Source of the DNA: JAAYCI01 sp964370445
Lineage (GTDB): Bacteria; Bacillota; Clostridia; Oscillospirales; Ruminococcaceae
Assembly (NCBI GenBank): GCA_964370445.1
Contig: CAYJJK010000001.1
Coordinates: 1-64,000, forward strand
DNA length: 64,000 nt
Reading direction: 5' to 3'
Positions within the stretch are counted from its first letter, which is position 1. Each line of letters begins with the position of its first letter. The notes under the pieces are model-generated. The model had not been told where the DNA came from. It saw only the letters and a list, made by a program, of their open reading frames with translations, and made no database searches. Shown here piece after piece: positions 1-7,740 of the stretch. Position numbers and translations under genes: made by a program.

Positions 1-136
1 TCGTTCCGCCGGTTCCGCCTTCGCCGCCTGTCGTTCCGCCGGTTCCGCCTTCACCACCTGTCGTTCCGCCGGTTCCGCCTTCACCACCTGTCGTTCCGCC
101 GGTTCCGCCTTCGCCGCCTGTCGTTCCGCCGGTTCC
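1..136. repeat. 30-bp tandem coding repeat (about 4.5 units)
   Basis: Units of 30 bp start at 1, 31, 61, 91 and 121. They differ only at two positions (TCGCCGCC versus TCACCACC), both synonymous in the encoded GGEGGTGGTT. There are no unique spacers between units, so this is a coding minisatellite prone to length change. Confidence 0.9.
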
Positions 137-256
137 ACTACTTAACAACTCTGTGCCGGCAGGTGGTGTTGTCTCACTCGCCAAAGCCGTGATACTAAAG
201 CACACAAACATCACAGACAACATGAACAAACCTGATAACCATGCTTTTCCCTTCAT
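1..256 (-). CDS. Secreted Gly/Thr-rich repeat protein, N-terminal part (runs off the window)
   Basis: Reading the minus strand from an ATG at 256, preceded by an AGGAGG site, gives a signal peptide: a short KGK basic start, a hydrophobic core (WLSGLFMLSVMFVCF) and an ALA-S cleavage site near residue 26. A 15-residue linker follows, then a perfect 10-residue repeat GGEGGTGGTT, encoded by 30-bp tandem units that reach the window edge. The stop lies outside, so size and C-terminal domains are unknown. The repeat recalls the GNTG stalk of the large surface protein at 52655-58048, so it is probably a flexible stalk or wall-spanning spacer of an exported surface protein. That role is inferred from composition only; no catalytic domain is visible. 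Confidence 0.75.
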   Translation of the reverse strand, partial: MKGKAWLSGLFMLSVMFVCFSITALASETTPPAGTELLSSGTGGTTGGEGGTGGTTGGEGGTGGTTGGEGGTGGTTGGEGGTGGT

Positions 257-313
257 TCTTCCTCCTTCATTCCTATTTATTCAGAACAAATTATAAAAGA
301 GCTTGTATGTATA

Positions 314-342
314 AGTATACCGTGCTTACTCATAAAATTCAA
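314..342 (-). promoter_or_regulatory. Candidate sigma-A promoter for the repeat protein
   Basis: On the minus strand TTGAAT (342-337) is followed after 17 nt by TATACT (319-314), about 58 bp upstream of the start codon at 256. The stretch from 343 to about 720 is AT-rich with no convincing gene. Confidence 0.5.
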
Positions 343-723
343 CCTTTATGTGTTGCATTCCCTGTTCTATCACCCTTGCTGTACACATGCTTAGGTCATC
401 TAAAAAAAGTAACCGCAAAACCAGGCTATTTTAACAAATTCCATATTTTATTTGAGTTATAGAAACAATATACTTTTCAAAATCTGAAATTTATTTGTTT
501 ATATATTCTATATTCCACAAATCACACTAATGCCAATATTTGCAAACCATCCTCTCTACACTGCCTCTGCCCCTTTTGTGGATGACGGTGCAGTGTCATC
601 CGCTTTTACCCTCTTTTTTCGATATTTATATGAGCCATGCCTTTTGTATCCTGTTTTTTAGCATAAAGATAAAGCCAAAGGCAAGGTCTTTGTGCTTGCT
701 TTTGGCTTTTCTGGCTACTTACA

Positions 724-1277
724 TCACCTTCGACAAAAACTCTGCGGCTCTTTTGTCTTTTGGGTTTCAAAAAATTCTTTTGGCGCTGCATCTTCTAAAA
801 TGCACCCCTCAGCAAACAAATCGTCTACCGAGGTGATGGGCAAACCCTCCTACACAATTATAGCCTGCACACCGGTGGCATAACTTTCAGTAAAGGACAC
901 TGCCTCTGATCGCTCTGGGGTAACGGTCATGCCTGCAAGGCCAATATCAATGCGCCCCGTTTCAATGGCCTGAATAGCAGAGTCGAACTCCATGTCTTCC
1001 ACCACAAGCTCAAGACCCAGTTTATCAGCAATGGCTCTTGCAATTTCCACATCAATTCCCACCACTTCACCCCCCTCATAAAACTTATATGGAGGGAAAG
1101 CCGCATTTGTACCCATGGTCAAAACATCCTCTGTGGCAGTTTCAGACTTTGCGTCTTGTGCATCTTTGCTCTCTGGCGGCGCTGTCCTTGCTACAGTGCT
1201 TTGGACAACACTGCAGCAACCAGTAGCAAATGCAAACAATAAAACAATTGCCAAAGCGATACCAATCCTTTTTTCAT
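724..1277 (-). pseudogene. Decayed amino-acid ABC transporter substrate-binding protein
   Basis: The minus strand encodes a lipoprotein-like leader (KRIGIALAIVLLFAFATGCC), an Ala/Ser/Glu linker, then the family-3 solute-binding fold: TMGTNAAFPPYKFYEGGEVV, GIDVEIARAIADKLG, GRIDIGLAGMTVTPERSEAV. The family is normally 260-280 residues. Here the frame has three defects. The well-placed start at 1277 (after AAAGGAGA) is followed by six A where seven are needed to enter the coding frame. A TAG interrupts at 850. Homology then continues in frame (EGLPITSVDDLFAEG, 849-800) before dissolving. I read it as a dead gene; polar amino-acid uptake was its likely former role. The first defect alone could be a homopolymer error. 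Confidence 0.75.
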
Positions 1278-1509
1278 GAAAATCTCCTTTTATATAGATT
1301 CCCATTTTAAACCTATAATTAAATGCTAAAAATGCACACAAATCAAAGGCTTAATAAACCATATAAACTATACATAACATTTTGTGTTTTGGTAAGCTTT
1401 GCAAAGTATGCTAAAAGCAAAAGATCCCACGCCTGTTAAACGTATACTTAAAAAAACCATTAAGAATTACCTTGCCTTTTTTGCCTTCTTCTTTTTTTCG
1501 TTTGGTGTA

Positions 1510-2000
1510 CAGCAAACACTGTTTCTAATACACATGTATATATACGCATACATATATACACATACATATATATGTATTCTTTATTTGTTACAATCTACAC
1601 TTCGCTCAGAATTTTCAGTTCTGCTTATTAAAACCTTATGGGCTCTTTATTTTTTTGAAGGCCTCATTTTTGGCAAATTTTTTCTTTTTTAGTCACAAGA
1701 TTCATCCCAACCACTGTATTATATTAAATTTTATTATAGAAATGCCCTTTTTTAGTGTGTATACATTTATATGTATGCATTTATATGTATTAACTTATTC
1801 TTGCTATATAAGTCGCCCTCTGCTATACTTATATACACATAAAAAGAGCTTAATACATATATACAGTTATGCGCATACACACACATATATACACATATCA
1901 GCATACACATATATTTGATGTCATAAGACGTATCGTGTCGCATGTGATTAACATGCACGTATGTGTGTATGTGTGTATGCATACTACTAATAGAAAAGGG
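1510..2000. repeat. AT-rich ATAC/ATAT microsatellite-like tract
   Basis: This stretch is dense in alternating ATACAC, ATATATAC and ATGTATGT runs (for example 1520-1575 and 1740-1990) with no gene supported upstream of parA. It contains the parA promoter candidate and otherwise nothing recognisable. Such tracts are easily unwound and length-variable. Confidence 0.55.
1801..1829 (+). promoter_or_regulatory. Candidate promoter of the parA operon
   Basis: TTGCTA (1801-1806), 17 nt, then TATACT (1824-1829), about 175 bp upstream of the parA start. The sequence around the -10, CTGCTATACTTATA, recurs almost exactly at 3927-3940 in front of the primase-helicase gene, suggesting both are read by similar signals. 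Confidence 0.5.
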
Positions 2001-2006
2001 GATACT

Positions 2007-2789
2007 ATGAAAGATATCATTCTAATCATTAACCAAAAAGGTGGTGTGGCGAAAAGCACCACGGCACTGGCTCTTGGTGCCGGTTTGCATTTGCGTGGCG
2101 AGCGTGTTTTGTTCATCGATTTAGATGCTCAGGGAAATTTATCGAACACACTGGCTTTAAACAGTAGCGTCATTGGGCTTTTTGCTTTGATGCAAGAAAG
2201 GCAAAAAGAAGAGGTGCGCAAAGAACATATGCTTTCTTGTGTGCAAAAAACGCCAATAGGGGATGCCATTGCGGCAAGTGCGCATTTGGCCTCGGCCGAT
2301 ATTGCCATAAGTGGCGTTGGCAAAGAAATGCGTTTAAAAGAGTTGCTTGCCCCACTTTATGATTTGTATGATTATATTATTTTAGACACCCCGCCCGCGC
2401 TTGGCATCATCACCATCAATGCGCTAACGGCAGCCACAGCGGCACTTATTCCAGCTCAGGCCGACGCGTATAGCTTACAGGGCATTGGCCAGTTGTATGA
2501 CACCATTCAAACGGTGCGCGAGTATACAAATCAAAACTTGCGCCTTTTGGGCATTTTATTAACACGATACAACAACCGTTCTGTTTTAAGCCGAGAGGTG
2601 GCCGAAAACATGACCGAAGCTGCTAAAACCATGGGCACGGTTCTTTGCAAAACGCACATACGCGAGTGCATCGCCTTAAAAGAGGCACAAGCGCAGCGTT
2701 GCCACATTTTTGAATACGCCCCACGCAGCAATGCTGCCGCAGATTATGAGCAGTTATTGGTAGAATTATTTGGAGGTGAAGCAAAATGA
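2007..2789 (+). CDS. parA: ParA-type partition ATPase
   Basis: 260-residue deviant Walker ATPase that would drive segregation of the replicon by cycling on nucleoid DNA with a centromere-binding partner. Visible motifs are the deviant Walker A KGGVAKST (residues 11-18), Walker A' FIDLDAQGN (36-44) and Walker B YIILDTPPALG (about 117-127). I start it at 2007, where AAAAGGGG precedes ATG; the in-frame extension to 1869 is His/Thr-rich low-complexity DNA and not protein-like. There is no N-terminal helix-turn-helix, so it resembles type Ib or chromosomal-type ParA. It overlaps the next gene by ATGA, typical of a two-gene par operon, and sits beside an iteron-like region and a primase-helicase gene, which fits an autonomous replicon. 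Confidence 0.9.
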   Translation: MKDIILIINQKGGVAKSTTALALGAGLHLRGERVLFIDLDAQGNLSNTLALNSSVIGLFALMQERQKEEVRKEHMLSCVQKTPIGDAIAASAHLASADIAISGVGKEMRLKELLAPLYDLYDYIILDTPPALGIITINALTAATAALIPAQADAYSLQGIGQLYDTIQTVREYTNQNLRLLGILLTRYNNRSVLSREVAENMTEAAKTMGTVLCKTHIRECIALKEAQAQRCHIFEYAPRSNAAADYEQLLVELFGGEAK

Positions 2790-3211
2790 GCCCCAAAAAG
2801 AGTTTTAAAAACAGCCCCGCCATGCAATTTTTAAGCATACAAGGGGAGGACGACACTCAAAAAGTAACCCCAGCTACCAAAGAAATAAACACCGCAGAGG
2901 CCCCTGCACAAGAAACACCGACGCCGCAAGAACCGCAAAACACTTTTTCGCCGCAAATTATCACGGATACAAAAGAAAAAGATCTCCCAAAAGCCGTTTT
3001 ATCACCACCTGCAAAACAGGCCGAGGCGCCACCGCCCCCGATAAAACGAAACCCAGAATACATCGAAACACGCTCGAAACGGGTACAGCTTTTGATGCAA
3101 CCAAGCTTGCATGGTACTTTACGCACACTGGCACAGCAGCAAAATATCAGTGTAAACGACCTTATTCACCAAGTAATGGAAGCGCATGTACAAACAAAAC
3201 CGACAAAGTAA
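2786..3211 (+). CDS. Small ParB-like partition partner (possible ribbon-helix-helix)
   Basis: 141 residues, start overlapping the parA stop. The first ~95 residues are disordered and rich in Pro, Glu, Thr and Ala. The last ~45 (KRVQLLMQPSLHGTLRTLAQ, then NISVNDLIHQVMEAH) look like a beta strand plus two helices as in ribbon-helix-helix DNA-binding folds. Position and size match the small centromere-binding partners found behind ParA on plasmids. It would bind a par site and stimulate ParA; the iteron-like repeats just downstream are one candidate target. No classical ParB CTPase/HTH domain is present. Function is inferred from context; the fold call is tentative. Confidence 0.6.
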   Translation: MSPKKSFKNSPAMQFLSIQGEDDTQKVTPATKEINTAEAPAQETPTPQEPQNTFSPQIITDTKEKDLPKAVLSPPAKQAEAPPPPIKRNPEYIETRSKRVQLLMQPSLHGTLRTLAQQQNISVNDLIHQVMEAHVQTKPTK

Positions 3212-3235
3212 CCCCCTGCAATTGTCCTGCACTTT

Positions 3236-3821
3236 ATACGAAGTTGAAATTATAAAATAACGAATTTACACAATTTATTACATACGTAAAGGTTTATGCC
3301 TTTGCAAAAATATGCAAAATTTGCATATTCACTTCGCCACGTGCACGCTGTTATTTTATGAATGTATCTATGCAATATTCTGTATTTTCTATAATAAATT
3401 TAATTTTAGACGTATTTTTTTGCGCACACAGGCGCATTCAATTTGCAGAAAGGGATGCACCTGATAACACACCTCAAAGCAATGCAAAAAACCTGAAAAA
3501 TATAACATTTTGCATTATTACTTCGTTACTAAATTTATTCTTTAATATGTAGTATTTTATATAAATATGGCGATAGAACTATTTTGCAAACATACTTCGT
3601 TACATGCATATATAAAATATAAAATACACAACCACATATTTTTTTCAGTAAAATTTTCATTTTTGCATTCATACTTCGTCACGCGCACATTTATACTTCG
3701 CCACGAACACAAAATAGCAATTTCTTATTCTATAAACCGCATAAGTATACTGTTTTTTTAGTGAAATAAACTTCTTCATCAAGCCGTTATACTTCGCCAC
3801 CATCTCGTATTACTTCGTCAC
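3236..3821 (+). repeat. Iteron-like array, ACTTCGYYAC direct repeats (candidate replication origin or par site)
   Basis: Seven direct copies of ACTTCGYYAC start at 3331, 3520, 3594, 3673, 3695, 3791 and 3812. Five of the seven continue as N3CAC or a near match (GTGCAC, GCGCAC, GAACAC, CAGCAC, ATGCAT), and the first four are preceded by TTTGCA. A partial inverted copy (ATACGAAGT) lies at 3236. The closest pairs are 21-22 bp apart, two helical turns, as in plasmid iterons. The whole 3212-3890 region is very AT-rich with no credible gene. It lies between parAB and the primase-helicase gene, the usual place for an origin. It could instead be the centromere of the par system. Confidence 0.65.
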
Positions 3822-3890
3822 CAGCACAAAAAGTAGAGCTAAATAGGCTTTACTCAGGCTTTTTGCATCTTTAAGAAGATTAATAAGTAT

Positions 3891-3923
3891 AAGGTGTTTT
3901 GCAAAATACACCTTATTTTTTTT
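3891..3923 (+). terminator. Intrinsic terminator just upstream of the primase-helicase gene
   Basis: AAGGTGT (3891-3897) pairs with ACACCTT (3908-3914) around a TTTGCAAAAT-type loop and is followed by eight T (3916-3923). Nothing obvious is transcribed into it except RNA from the iteron region. It may end a leader or regulatory RNA, or attenuate the replication gene; a TATACT -10 candidate follows at once (3930-3935). Confidence 0.6.
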
Positions 3924-3972
3924 ATCTGCTATACTTATAGAAAAAACTGAAAGAAAGCAAAAGGACTAAACT

Positions 3973-5754
3973 ATGGACATCGATTTGTTTTTGCAAAGAC
4001 TCGATAATGTAAAAGGCGGCCCTTCGCAATTTACCGCACGTTGTCCCGCACACAAAGACGAACACAACAGTTTATCAGTGCACAACGGAAATAATGGGCG
4101 CATCCTATTTTTTTGCCACGCAGGCTGTTCCTTTTCATCGATTATCGAAGTCATGGGTCTTCGAATGGAAGATGTTATGCCAAAACGGGAGCGTAGCGAA
4201 ACTAATTTGCAAAACTGCAAAAAAGACAGTACCCTAGACAAACATATCCCAGAAGCTTGTTATCAATATCACGATTCTACAAATAATTTATTATTTGAGG
4301 TTGTTCGCTATCCAAACAAACATTTTCGCCAACGACGATACGAAAATGAAATCCCTGTTTACAATTTGAACGGCATTGAACCTGTTTTGTATCGTTTACC
4401 CGATATACTAGATAAAATCTCAAAAAAAAACGCAGATATTTACCTATGTGAAGGTGAAAAAGATGCCGAAAGATTATGCACTTTTGGGTATACAGCCACA
4501 ACAGCGCCCATGGGTGCCGGAAAATGGCGCCCACAATATACAGAGAGTTTACACGGCGCAGAGCGCGTAATTCTATTGCCCGACCATGACGAGGCCGGTT
4601 ATCGGCACGCAATGCAGGTGGGGGAGGCCTTGTGCAAGCAAAACATCGCAACCTATGTGTGCAAGTTACCCAAGTTATGGTCCAATTTGCCAGAAAAAGG
4701 CGATATCAGTGACGTTATAGACGCCATGGGAGAGGACATTATTTTGCAAATTCCGGCTGTGATGCAGCCGTTTGCAATCTTTAAAGAGCATGCACAATTG
4801 CCTTTTTCTGCACAACAAGAAAGCCCTTTTCTGCAACCGATCTCAGTTTTTTTACACAATGAGTATAAAACCGTTTTACAGCGTGAGCAGGCAAAACCAC
4901 ACATTCAAACTGGTTTTGCCTCTTTAGATGCCCAGCTCGGGGGCCATTTATACGCTGGGTTATACATAATCGGTAGTGTTTCTAGCTTAGGAAAAACAGC
5001 TTTTTGCCTACAAATGGCCGATTTTATTGCAGCACAAGGCTTTGATGTTTTATTTTTCAGCTTAGAGATGTCTCGTTTTGAAATGGTTTCTCGTAGTATC
5101 AGCCGAATTTTGTTTGAACAAAGTCGATTCACACGCTCTTATAGTGTTACACAGCTATTACAAGGGGCGGTAGATGCACCTGCATTTGAAACCGCTTTTG
5201 GGACGTATGTACGTGAACAAGGTGCTCATTTATATTATGAGGAAGGTGCCCCTATGGGTACCACCATCGAACACATTGTGTCCACAGCCACGCAGCTTGC
5301 TCATGCGTGTAAAACCGCTCCCGTTATTTTTGTGGACTATTTGCAGATGATTCATCCCGGCGATGTACGCCTGAGCGATAAGCAAGCCACCGATATGCAT
5401 GTAACCCGTTTAAAACGTCTTTCAAGGGAGCTGGATTGCCCTGTAATTGCGATTTCTAGCTTCAATCGTCAAAATTACAGCGAGGCCGTAAATTTGGCTT
5501 CATTTAAGGAATCCGGCGCCATTGAATACAGTGCCGATTTTGTTTTAGGGCTTCAAGCGCAAGGGGTACAACATGCCGCAAGTAGTCCAGACGAAAAAAA
5601 AGCTGCTCGCCTTGTGCAGGCGGCAACTTTAAGTGCAAAGCAAAAGGACCCGCGACCCGTAGAAGCAGTGGTGCTGAAAAACCGGCGTGGCCCGGCATCG
5701 GCATCTTTTTCCTTAGAATTTTACGCAAAAGATAACTTTTTTGTAGAGGGGTAG
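3973..5754 (+). CDS. Primase-helicase (CHC2 zinc finger, Toprim, DnaB-like ATPase)
   Basis: 593 residues with the layout of phage/plasmid primase-helicases. The N-terminal zinc ribbon has C24-x2-H27 and C48-x3-C52. A Toprim core follows (YLCEGEKDAERL near 155, DHDEAG near 203), then a RecA/DnaB-type helicase with Walker A GSVSSLGKT (about 336-344) and Walker B IFVDYLQM (about 454). It would unwind DNA and prime lagging-strand synthesis at the nearby origin. AAAGGA precedes the ATG. The gene is downstream of the iteron-like array and convergent, with 12 bp between, to the XRE-domain protein. Fused primase-helicases are usual in phages and mobile replicons rather than as the host DnaG/DnaB, which supports an extrachromosomal or integrated-replicon origin. 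Confidence 0.85.
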   Translation: MDIDLFLQRLDNVKGGPSQFTARCPAHKDEHNSLSVHNGNNGRILFFCHAGCSFSSIIEVMGLRMEDVMPKRERSETNLQNCKKDSTLDKHIPEACYQYHDSTNNLLFEVVRYPNKHFRQRRYENEIPVYNLNGIEPVLYRLPDILDKISKKNADIYLCEGEKDAERLCTFGYTATTAPMGAGKWRPQYTESLHGAERVILLPDHDEAGYRHAMQVGEALCKQNIATYVCKLPKLWSNLPEKGDISDVIDAMGEDIILQIPAVMQPFAIFKEHAQLPFSAQQESPFLQPISVFLHNEYKTVLQREQAKPHIQTGFASLDAQLGGHLYAGLYIIGSVSSLGKTAFCLQMADFIAAQGFDVLFFSLEMSRFEMVSRSISRILFEQSRFTRSYSVTQLLQGAVDAPAFETAFGTYVREQGAHLYYEEGAPMGTTIEHIVSTATQLAHACKTAPVIFVDYLQMIHPGDVRLSDKQATDMHVTRLKRLSRELDCPVIAISSFNRQNYSEAVNLASFKESGAIEYSADFVLGLQAQGVQHAASSPDEKKAARLVQAATLSAKQKDPRPVEAVVLKNRRGPASASFSLEFYAKDNFFVEG

Positions 5755-5766
5755 GGCAGCGTTTTT

Positions 5767-7431
5767 TTACAGTGGTTCTTCTTTTTGTGTGCTTATTTTT
5801 TTTAGCCATTCTTGCAGTTTTGCCACATACTCAGCGCGTGGTTTTTTGGTGCGTCCGGCCTCAATACGCGACAGGGTAGAAATATCGATACCGGTTTCTT
5901 CGCTCAGTTGTGCCAGCGTCATTTTAAGGCGACGGCGCTCTTCTTTTAGGCGTTTTGCATCCACCGTTTGCGCTGGTGCACTCTCTACTCCGGGCAAATC
6001 AAAGTGGCCCGCATAATATGAGACAATCACATCGGGAGGAGATACGGCAATTTTCATTTCAAGCCACCGTGAAAAAGAAATCCGCTCCGACACATCGGCC
6101 GGCTTGCCGTTGCGTTCCAACAGTACCCACTGGGCAATAATGCCTTCGGTTTCAAGGCGGTCTAGCGCGGTTTCCAATTTTCGGCGTGCATATCGCTCGT
6201 TGCCTTTTTCAATGGTGACGCCTGCGCGCTCTAACAGTTTTGCACAGGTGATAGGTGCATCAATGTTGCCATTATAGGCGCGGTCTCTCCACAGCCAGGT
6301 GTAATAGCGGCCAAGGCGCCGCGCCGTCACCATCTTATCATAGTCTAGGCTTAGCACTTTACTCATGAGCATGGCGGTCTCCCTGCGCGAGCCAAACGAA
6401 ACATTCCGCATCAGTTCATTCGGACGATAGGTCAAACTTTCGATATATTTGTCGTCATCAAGGGTTTTCATCATGTACATGTCTGACACTTCCCACAGGC
6501 GTTTAAAGTGACTGCGTTCGCCCACACCTTTGACGATGGTTTTTTCAATTTCCACCATAGAAAAGCCCATGCCATACACCATCATGCCCGCGCGCTGCAT
6601 TTGATCCGGCCGATAGCTTCCCGTGTATTTCCCGTGTGTTTTTACGGGTTTTTTTCCGGAATATTGCAATAAATCGCTGATATCCAGTTGCACAAAATCA
6701 TCGGGGTTTTTGGCGTTCATCAGCCAGTAGGCATCCATGGCATAAAAATAGGTGGCCATTTCTTCATTGTAGCTTGTGGCAATGAGCAAGGCTTCTTCTT
6801 GCATGCTTTCAAACTCCGACAAATCACTTTGTGCCACAAGGTTAATGCGCTGGGGTGATAGGGGGCTATCGGTATTGTGGTCCCAAAAGGGTAGAATTTC
6901 AATGCGACCTTTGGTGCCCCCCACAATAGGTGCTTGTGGAAAGCGTGCTCCTGGTTTTCTAATAAAGCCGCCACGTGCAATGGTTTCACCGATGTCATAT
7001 ACTGGGGCCGAGGAATGCACTGAGAATAAATCTTGCGGTTTTTTGCGCGGAGCAGATCGTTTTTTTCGAGACTCCGGTTTTGCGGTATGCAGGCAATACA
7101 GCTCGTATTCGTGTATCCACGTGCTTACAAAATCGGATATGGTATACTCGTTATCCTTGTCTCCATAGGTGGGGTCGTTATCAAAAACATTGGCTAAAAT
7201 ATTTGGCTCTTTTTCTTCCCGGAAGACGATTTTACGGTCTGTTTCGTCTAAGCTTTTTAAATATTGCAGCCCTTCTATCACCAGCGCTTTATATTGGTTA
7301 AACATCATGGTGGCTAAGGTTACGGCTTGCTCGTCCGCTTGTTCTGGGTTATCCAGCACTTCGCGTGAGATGGCATACATGATGTAGTTTTGAAAGTGCC
7401 AAATGACCAACTGATTCTCTAAGGTAGGCAT
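5767..7431 (-). CDS. Large protein with C-terminal XRE helix-turn-helix (possible replication initiator)
   Basis: 554 residues from an ATG at 7431 behind GGAAGGGAAG; an in-frame extension to 7515 is less likely. The last ~55 residues are a Cro/C1-type HTH (RRLKMTLAQLSEETGIDIST, then LSRIEAGRTKKP). The rest is not a family I recognise. The central part (SRRETAMLMSKVL, ARRLGRYYTWLWRDRAYNG, RRKLETALDRLETEGIIAQW) reads like paired winged-helix segments, as in plasmid Rep proteins. Its place beside parA, the iteron-like repeats and the primase-helicase gene makes an initiator or copy-number regulator the leading guess. It has its own promoter, divergent from the glycan locus. No nuclease or ATPase motif was seen. 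Confidence 0.55.
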   Translation of the reverse strand: MPTLENQLVIWHFQNYIMYAISREVLDNPEQADEQAVTLATMMFNQYKALVIEGLQYLKSLDETDRKIVFREEKEPNILANVFDNDPTYGDKDNEYTISDFVSTWIHEYELYCLHTAKPESRKKRSAPRKKPQDLFSVHSSAPVYDIGETIARGGFIRKPGARFPQAPIVGGTKGRIEILPFWDHNTDSPLSPQRINLVAQSDLSEFESMQEEALLIATSYNEEMATYFYAMDAYWLMNAKNPDDFVQLDISDLLQYSGKKPVKTHGKYTGSYRPDQMQRAGMMVYGMGFSMVEIEKTIVKGVGERSHFKRLWEVSDMYMMKTLDDDKYIESLTYRPNELMRNVSFGSRRETAMLMSKVLSLDYDKMVTARRLGRYYTWLWRDRAYNGNIDAPITCAKLLERAGVTIEKGNERYARRKLETALDRLETEGIIAQWVLLERNGKPADVSERISFSRWLEMKIAVSPPDVIVSYYAGHFDLPGVESAPAQTVDAKRLKEERRRLKMTLAQLSEETGIDISTLSRIEAGRTKKPRAEYVAKLQEWLKKISTQKEEPL

Positions 7432-7485
7432 TTTTCTTCCCTTCCGGCGCGGTGTTTTGTGCACATGGTTTATTTTTATTACTTT

Positions 7486-7515
7486 ATAGTACCTGTGTAG
7501 GGTAGGCGTTGTCAA
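7486..7515 (-). promoter_or_regulatory. Promoter of the XRE-domain gene
   Basis: On the minus strand TTGACA (7515-7510) is followed after 18 nt by TACTAT (7491-7486), 55 bp upstream of the ATG at 7431. It is back to back with the strong plus-strand promoter at 7544; the two -35 boxes are 28 bp apart. Confidence 0.6.
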
Positions 7516-7543
7516 GGGAGTATTCTTATACGTTTTTTTGTAT

Positions 7544-7572
7544 TTGACAATGCCGAGATGTTGCTCTATAAT
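7544..7572 (+). promoter_or_regulatory. Consensus sigma-A promoter of the first glycan operon
   Basis: Perfect TTGACA (7544-7549), 17-nt spacer, perfect TATAAT (7567-7572). It leaves a leader of about 160 nt before the first gene at 7741. I see no riboswitch and no JUMPstart/ops element in the leader. Confidence 0.85.
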
Positions 7573-7740
7573 TAAGCCCTGTATGGTGCATTACTGGGAA
7601 CTTTTTTGAACCAGCCCTATACCCTTAGCCCGCGCATTTTATATGCCTGATTTAAAAAAAATTGATGGATGAAATTTCCTTAAGGGTTTCTCTTTATGGG
7701 GTATGCTGTGGTTCATTTTATTGTATAGCGGGGGGAGTTT

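Noticed and set aside
1..136. CRISPR array suggested by 30-bp repeats
   Set aside because: The units are directly tandem with no spacers and encode GGEGGTGGTT in a frame with a signal peptide.
3212..3972. Chromosomal oriC
   Set aside because: No dnaA, dnaN or DnaA-box (TTATCCACA) cluster; the repeats are ACTTCGYYAC.
7573..7740. Riboswitch or JUMPstart/ops element in the 160-nt glycan leader
   Set aside because: No recognisable aptamer, no GGCGGTAG-type ops, and no convincing terminator/antiterminator pair.
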